Part shown: positions 60,216 to 64,000 of the stretch, one piece after another
Layout of the letters: each line of letters opens with the position of its first letter
Numbering within the stretch: position 1 is the first letter of the stretch
Origin: JBMDXB01 sp048594885
GTDB taxonomy: Bacteria > Acidobacteriota > Vicinamibacteria > Vicinamibacterales > 2-12-FULL-66-21
Reading direction: 5' to 3'
DNA: 64,000 nt
Assembly: GCA_048594885.1 (NCBI GenBank)
Contig: JBMDXB010000093.1
Coordinates: 68,623 to 132,622, forward strand
Translations under genes and position numbers: made by a program
The notes under the pieces: generated by a model
Databases searched by the model: none
Told to the model about the DNA's origin: nothing
Seen by the model: the letters and a program-made list of their open reading frames with translations, nothing else

Positions 60216-60269
60216 TTTGCGGGGGCTCGCAACAAATTGTACCGGCAGCTCTGTTGGGCGGCAGCGTGA
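60216..60269 (+). repeat. Solo recombinase-end repeat, copy 5
   Basis: TTGCGGGGGCTCGCAA (60217-60232) is followed in frame by GARNKLYRQLCWAAA and TGA at 60267-60269. This matches the recombinase pattern GARNxxYxQLWxxAA-stop. Preceding sequence is not recombinase-like. Just beyond the stop lies AAACGCTGGCGTTT (an inverted repeat). The rest of 60041-60305 shows no gene. Confidence 0.75.
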
Positions 60270-60305
60270 ACGCAAAAACGCTGGCGTTTCTGACGGAGGT
60301 GGTCG

Positions 60306-61220
60306 GTGCTCGACGACTCTCGCTGGGGTGAGGATCCCCGCGATCGTGACGACAACTCGCGCGATCTCAGCCGCGGCAGCCGCGGCGGTTCAGACCCACG
60401 CGACCGCGAGCGCGTGGACCCTCGAGACGTGTTCATGGAGCACGTCAACCTGCCTCGTGGCCTCGAACGAGAGCACGTCCACTATCACGGCCACGACTAC
60501 ACCCTCCGCGGATCCGAGACGCGCACTCTGACCACGGTCGGCGCCTTCCGCGCCGTGCCAGCGACCGATCTCCGCGACAGCTTCGATCAGCCGCTCGACC
60601 CACGCCACGGCGAGCTCTGGCACCTCCGCGACTCAGGGCTGGTGCAGACCGTACGGCTCGACCGCGATCACACCGTCGTCACGTTGACGAAGGAGGGACG
60701 CGACCTGCTCGAATCTCGCCGCTTGGACGACGATTCGCGCGACCGCCAGGCTTTCTATGCCGGCGTACCGAAGGCGCGCGAACTGAAGCATGACGCGGAA
60801 CTCTATCGCGCCTACACGGAGGAAGCCGAACGCCTCCGTGACCAAGGCGCGAACATCCACCGCATCGTGCTCGAGAACGATCTGAAACGCAAGCATCAGG
60901 AGTTCCTGCAGGAGCGCAATCGCGATCGTGACGACAGCGATGGCCGACCCGATCGCGATCCTCTGGAGATCCAGGACTGGGCAAGGGAGCACGACCTTCC
61001 CTGCGACGACCGGGGCCACGTCCAGTTCCCCGACGTCCGCATCGAGTACGACATCGATGGACGCGATCACACGCTCGACGTCGAGGTCATGACGCCGCAC
61101 TACCGAGGCGCTCATGGCGCAGCAAAATCCGGTTCGGGATTCCGCCTCTACTTCACCGCCCACGCTGGTCGCGGGCGCAGCGGTGGCCGGACACCGAGCG
61201 TTATCGAGGAACTGCTGTAA
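60306..61220 (+). CDS. Winged-helix protein with nuclease-like C-terminus (mobile-element associated)
   Basis: The gene codes for 304 residues from GTG 60306. An Arg/Asp-rich disordered start (about 1-45) is followed by a winged-helix pattern (LWHLRDSGLVQTVRLDRDHTVVTLTKEGRDLLE, about 98-135), a helical middle part (ELYRAYTEEAERLRDQGANIHRIVLENDLKRKHQEFL) and a C-terminal domain with PDVRIEYDIDGRDHTLDVEVMTPHYRGAH. The D...DVEV arrangement recalls PD-(D/E)XK-like folds. Stop and next start overlap (TAATG). Similar pairs occur with mobile DNA, as I recall, and no specific function is established. Confidence 0.6.
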   Translation: MLDDSRWGEDPRDRDDNSRDLSRGSRGGSDPRDRERVDPRDVFMEHVNLPRGLEREHVHYHGHDYTLRGSETRTLTTVGAFRAVPATDLRDSFDQPLDPRHGELWHLRDSGLVQTVRLDRDHTVVTLTKEGRDLLESRRLDDDSRDRQAFYAGVPKARELKHDAELYRAYTEEAERLRDQGANIHRIVLENDLKRKHQEFLQERNRDRDDSDGRPDRDPLEIQDWAREHDLPCDDRGHVQFPDVRIEYDIDGRDHTLDVEVMTPHYRGAHGAAKSGSGFRLYFTAHAGRGRSGGRTPSVIEELL

Positions 61221-62209
61221 TGACCTTCGATGAACGCGTCCAGGCCGTCGCCAAGAATGGTTTCACCGAGCGGCAGGCGCGGTTTCTGACGACGGTGATG
61301 CTCCACACCGGCGTCTGCGTCCCGCGCCAGTACGCGCGGTTCTGCGGCATCGTCTACGGCGAGAAGACGAGGAAGTTCTTCGCCAAGCTCGTGCGTCTTC
61401 GGTACGCGTCGATGTTCGACTGCCGCCACAACCGCGCGCGCATCTACCATGTCAACCAGCGGGCGCTGTACGCGGCCATTGGCGAGGCCGACAGCCGCCT
61501 GCGCAAGCCCGTCACATTGAACCACGCGATTCAGCGGTTGATGGTGCTCGACGCGATCGTCGAAGACCCCGACCTGGTGTGGCTCGGGACCGCTGACGAG
61601 AAGGCGGCGCACCTTCTGGCGCTAACGCGGATCGAGCAAGCGCATCTGCCTCGCGTCAGCGTCGGCGAGGGCGAGGCTCGCACCATCCGGTACTTCCCTG
61701 ATCGCCTGCCGATCGGCATTCACCTCGCCGGCCGCGGCGTCGTCGTTTACGTCGTCACGGACCCGTGGCTGGACGAGTTTCGAGTGTTCCTCGAACGTCA
61801 CGCTGCGCTGCTCCGGGCACTGCCCGCATGGACCCTCCGGATCGTGGTGCCACCGCAGTTCCCGGACATCGCCCAGCGCTCGAAACAGGTCGTCTGGAAT
61901 CAGCTGCTGACGCCGCTCAGGACCGATGTAGTGGACGAACTGCGGTGGTACTTCGAGCAGGTTCGATCGCATCCGGCACCATCGCGCAGAGACGACCTCG
62001 ACGAGCGGTTCTATCGCGCCCGCGATGCCTTATCTGCTCCTCGATTCAAGGCGCTATACAAAGTGTGGAAGCAGGATGGCGAGCCGGCTCTCGTCGGCGT
62101 TGCTTCCCAGACGATCAGCGATGCAGTGAAGGCCGGCGCTGGCCGGGTCGAGACTCTTGAACTCGGTCACCGGTACGGCCATCTCTCCCCTCTGGTTGCC
62201 GTCGCCTGA
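61220..62209 (+). CDS. Winged-helix protein resembling replication-relaxation family
   Basis: The gene codes for 329 residues. The N-terminal about 75 residues (TERQARFLTTVMLHTGVCVPRQYARFCGIVYGEKTRKFFAKLVRLRYA) read as a winged helix. The middle contains HAIQRLMVLDAIVEDPDLVWLGT and YFPDRLPIGIHLAGRGVVVYVVTDPW. The C-terminal part is helical (WYFEQVRS, RFYRARDALSAPRFKALYKVWKQDG). The overall layout resembles replication-relaxation proteins of plasmids and integrative elements, but I could not see a diagnostic motif. It is translationally coupled to the upstream gene. The two are probably a functional pair acting on DNA of a mobile element. Confidence 0.5.
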   Translation: MTFDERVQAVAKNGFTERQARFLTTVMLHTGVCVPRQYARFCGIVYGEKTRKFFAKLVRLRYASMFDCRHNRARIYHVNQRALYAAIGEADSRLRKPVTLNHAIQRLMVLDAIVEDPDLVWLGTADEKAAHLLALTRIEQAHLPRVSVGEGEARTIRYFPDRLPIGIHLAGRGVVVYVVTDPWLDEFRVFLERHAALLRALPAWTLRIVVPPQFPDIAQRSKQVVWNQLLTPLRTDVVDELRWYFEQVRSHPAPSRRDDLDERFYRARDALSAPRFKALYKVWKQDGEPALVGVASQTISDAVKAGAGRVETLELGHRYGHLSPLVAVA

Positions 62210-62291
62210 CGCTCAACGAACAGCGCCGCGGTCCCGTGCGATACACTGCCAACTGCCTTGACGGCATGCGGCCTGACGGCTCAGTGACCAG

Positions 62292-63671
62292 ATGCCTATA
62301 GACCCCGCAACCCTCCACGACCTGGACGTTTTCTCAACGTCCACGCCCCGAGGACCAACTCTGTTCAGTCTCGTCGACCGTACTCGATCTCGTGCAGGGC
62401 GAGAGGCCCTTCGTCAGCGTCTGGTCGCGCCGAGCGATTCTGCGGAGGAGGGCATCCTTGCGCTCCAGGGCGCACATCAATCGCTTGCTGCTGATGCCCC
62501 CAGCTATCGAACGATCTTTGACCGTACAGACACGGACAGTGCCGAACGGTATCTGAATTCGAACTGGCAGCTGCCTTCGACCAGGCACGCGCTTACTCGC
62601 CTCGTGCAGGGATTCTTGCGCCCGAGATGGTTCCGGGATTACTTGCGGGAGGTCGGCAATGGCCAGTTTCGCGTCGTGGCAATGTTGCGAGCTGCTCGCG
62701 ATCTCAGCAGCAAGCTTTCAGCTACGAATTCCGCGATCCTGAAGGAACTGGGAACAGAGTTCGCGGCGCTCCTTTCTGCGCGGGAAGTACAACTGTTGCT
62801 CGACCTCGGAGCCCGCGAATCCACGTCGGGTCAAGTTGCGTTCGATCAGCTGGCTCGTGACTCGGCCAAGCCGCTGCTCCTCGAAATCATCGGCCATTTA
62901 GGCACGCTCGAGGCGATGTGGAGCTTCGGCGTTGCAGCAGCCGAACACGGGTGGTCTTACCCTCGCCCAGCTGCGCAGCTACGCACCGTGGGCCTCTTGC
63001 ATCCATTTCTGGGTCGAGGAGCCATTGGAAACGACCTGCAGCTGGTTGCCGAGACGCGGGTGTGCTTCGTGACCGGCCCTAACATGGCCGGCAAATCAAC
63101 CTTCTTGAAGGCCATCGGAATCGCGATCCTGCTAGCGCATGCGGGCTGCGGAGTACCGGCTGCGTCGATGGAGTTCCCGGTCGTCCGAACGATCTTCTCG
63201 AGCGTCCAGATCGTCGACAATCTGAGCGCGGGAGAAAGCTTCTACCTGGCCGAAGTACGACGAATCAAATCCCTCGCAGCGGCGCTCCGTGACCATCATT
63301 CAGCGGTTGCCGTGCTAGACGAGCCGTTTCGCGGCACGAACGTCCACGACGCCGCTGAGGCGACGCTGGCGGTGATCTCACGACTCGTCGCACACCCCGC
63401 GGCCCTGGTCTTCGTCGCGTCTCATCTCGCCGAAATTGCGCCCTCGATCGTCGATGATCCCCGAGTATGTCTGCTTCACTTCTCTGCGGATATCAGCGCG
63501 GAACAGCCAGTCTTTGACTACAAACTGCGCGGGGGCCTCTCGACGCAGCGATTGGGTATGACGCTGCTCAAGCAAGAGGGGGTGTTGGACCTGCTGGAGC
63601 AGTCCTCTGGCACCTCGGACGCGCCCGTCCTTCACGCCTTAGAAGCGCCCGAAATCCGCAGCGTCACCTGA
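62292..63671 (+). CDS. Short MutS-family ATPase without mismatch-recognition domain
   Basis: The gene codes for 459 residues. A MutS core/lever region (1-240: LDVFSTSTPRGPTLFSLVDRTRSRAGREALRQRL, as in MutS domain III) is followed by the ABC-type ATPase. That domain has Walker A TGPNMAGKST (261-270), signature DNLSAGESFYLAEVRRIK, Walker B AVAVLDEPFRGTN and H-loop VFVASHLAEIA. Domains I and II, including the Phe-x-Glu mismatch motif, are absent, so it is not canonical MutS. Related short MutS homologues are known in many bacteria without clear roles. It lies in a mobile module just before a recombinase leader, so a recombination-related role is possible. Confidence 0.88.
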   Translation: MPIDPATLHDLDVFSTSTPRGPTLFSLVDRTRSRAGREALRQRLVAPSDSAEEGILALQGAHQSLAADAPSYRTIFDRTDTDSAERYLNSNWQLPSTRHALTRLVQGFLRPRWFRDYLREVGNGQFRVVAMLRAARDLSSKLSATNSAILKELGTEFAALLSAREVQLLLDLGARESTSGQVAFDQLARDSAKPLLLEIIGHLGTLEAMWSFGVAAAEHGWSYPRPAAQLRTVGLLHPFLGRGAIGNDLQLVAETRVCFVTGPNMAGKSTFLKAIGIAILLAHAGCGVPAASMEFPVVRTIFSSVQIVDNLSAGESFYLAEVRRIKSLAAALRDHHSAVAVLDEPFRGTNVHDAAEATLAVISRLVAHPAALVFVASHLAEIAPSIVDDPRVCLLHFSADISAEQPVFDYKLRGGLSTQRLGMTLLKQEGVLDLLEQSSGTSDAPVLHALEAPEIRSVT

Positions 63672-63732
63672 TGTGACGTGCGTGGCGGCAGAGCATCTCT
63701 CTACCGCAGGATCACGCCGCCGCTGGGGCCGA

Positions 63733-64000
63733 GGAGGGGGACACTACCTCAGGGCGCGGTTGGCCCCTCTCGCGTGTGGGCGCGTCACTATCGCTGCAGG
63801 GCTGCGGAGCCGACTCCCTCTGAAGAGCGCGCTCCAAGTGCATGTACGGCGGGACGTTCACGGACTCGCTGTCGTCAGTGTCGGGCGGCGTCCTGTTCCG
63901 CCCGCTGAGCGCCCCAGCACAGGAGTCGGAGTAGAAATGGGGCGTGAGCGACCCCGCCTGCAGTTCGCATCCGCGGCCCCGAGGTCGATCGGCGGGGTCG
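63733..64000 (+). ncRNA. Conserved multi-hairpin leader, copy 3 (cut by window end)
   Basis: Hairpin A is a weaker stem, GAGGGG (63734-63739) with CCCCTC (63764-63769). Hairpin B is CGGGCGG (63882-63888) with CCGCCCG (63898-63904). The left arm of hairpin C is TGGGGCGTGAGCGACCCC (63938-63955) and continues with GCC. The last 10 bases of the window, GGCGGGGTCG, are the exact complement of CGACCCCGCC (63949-63958). Distances A-B (148) and A-C (204) match copies 1 and 2 (147/209 and 140/206). The interval 63672-63732 contains no gene. Confidence 0.6.

Larger units (their letters stand above)
34092..64000. mobile_element. Modular accessory region bounded by recombinase-end repeats
   Basis: Five copies of a sequence encoding GARNxxYLQLW-like C-termini (34092, 38715, 44909, 53705, 60217) divide the region into modules of about 4.6, 6.2, 8.8 and 6.5 kb plus an incomplete one. 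Two modules end in serine recombinase genes. Cargo comprises toxin-antitoxin genes, hydrolases, kinases, a nuclease-like protein and MutS. The GGCCAAA tracts of the left half are absent here. The right limit is outside the window. Treating it as an array of insertions is an inference from the boundaries. Confidence 0.6.

Overview
The window is high-GC bacterial DNA that most likely comes from an Acidobacteriota genome, possibly the Vicinamibacteria. This is inferred from gene content: a secreted VWA protein of the acidobacterial type, a Ser/Thr kinase with a TolB-like sensor beside an ECF sigma factor of the acidobacterial/planctomycete type, carboxypeptidase-regulatory-like proteins, a TonB-dependent receptor, and HAF-repeat and BON proteins. 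No rRNA or tRNA gene was seen, so the taxonomy is an inference.

Core-like half (1-34 kb). Positions 1-14 kb hold a type IV pilus/type II secretion-like system. Two tandem pairs of GspG-like pseudopilins, plus the tail of a fifth pilin at the left edge, precede one tightly coupled operon: fused PilM/PilN, PilO, PilP/GspC, a histidine kinase, an NtrC-family regulator, the PilB/GspE ATPase, the PilC/GspF platform protein and another pseudopilin. Nearly all junctions in this operon are 4-nt overlaps. No secretin or prepilin peptidase is present, so those genes must lie elsewhere. Next come inositol-3-phosphate synthase with a small membrane protein, a methyltransferase, an SDR enzyme, a TonB/VWA group, a ZIP transporter, a BON protein, DNA polymerase I, a poly(A)-polymerase-type nucleotidyltransferase, and a kinase-regulator-TonB receptor operon. 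Intergenic spaces here carry unusual degenerate heptanucleotide repeats (GGCCAAA-like and CTGCCAA-like).

Accessory half (34.1-64 kb). This part reads as an array of modules. Each module ends at the same roughly 55-bp sequence, which forms the last codons of large serine recombinase genes and begins with a palindrome, GGTTGCGGGGGCTCGCAACC. Five copies occur. Two are the real 3' ends of recombinase genes (38.7 and 44.9 kb) and three are solo ends without a gene (34.1, 53.7 and 60.2 kb). The two recombinase genes, and a third position cut by the right edge, are preceded by a conserved region of about 930 bp. That region contains a series of hairpins whose sequences change but whose pairing and spacing are kept. 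I consider this pairing of a structured leader, a small coupled ORF, a serine recombinase and a recombination-site-like 3' end the most interesting feature of the window.

Cargo between the boundaries includes toxin-antitoxin genes, a large zinc-ribbon/nuclease-like protein that may be a defence factor, metallo-beta-lactamase-fold and alpha/beta hydrolases, a cupin, TolB-like proteins, a kinase/sigma pair, a dihaem cytochrome, a winged-helix/nuclease-like pair and an orphan short MutS. Several cargo genes are broken by a frameshift, an in-frame amber codon or an apparent gene junction, as expected for a turnover-prone region.
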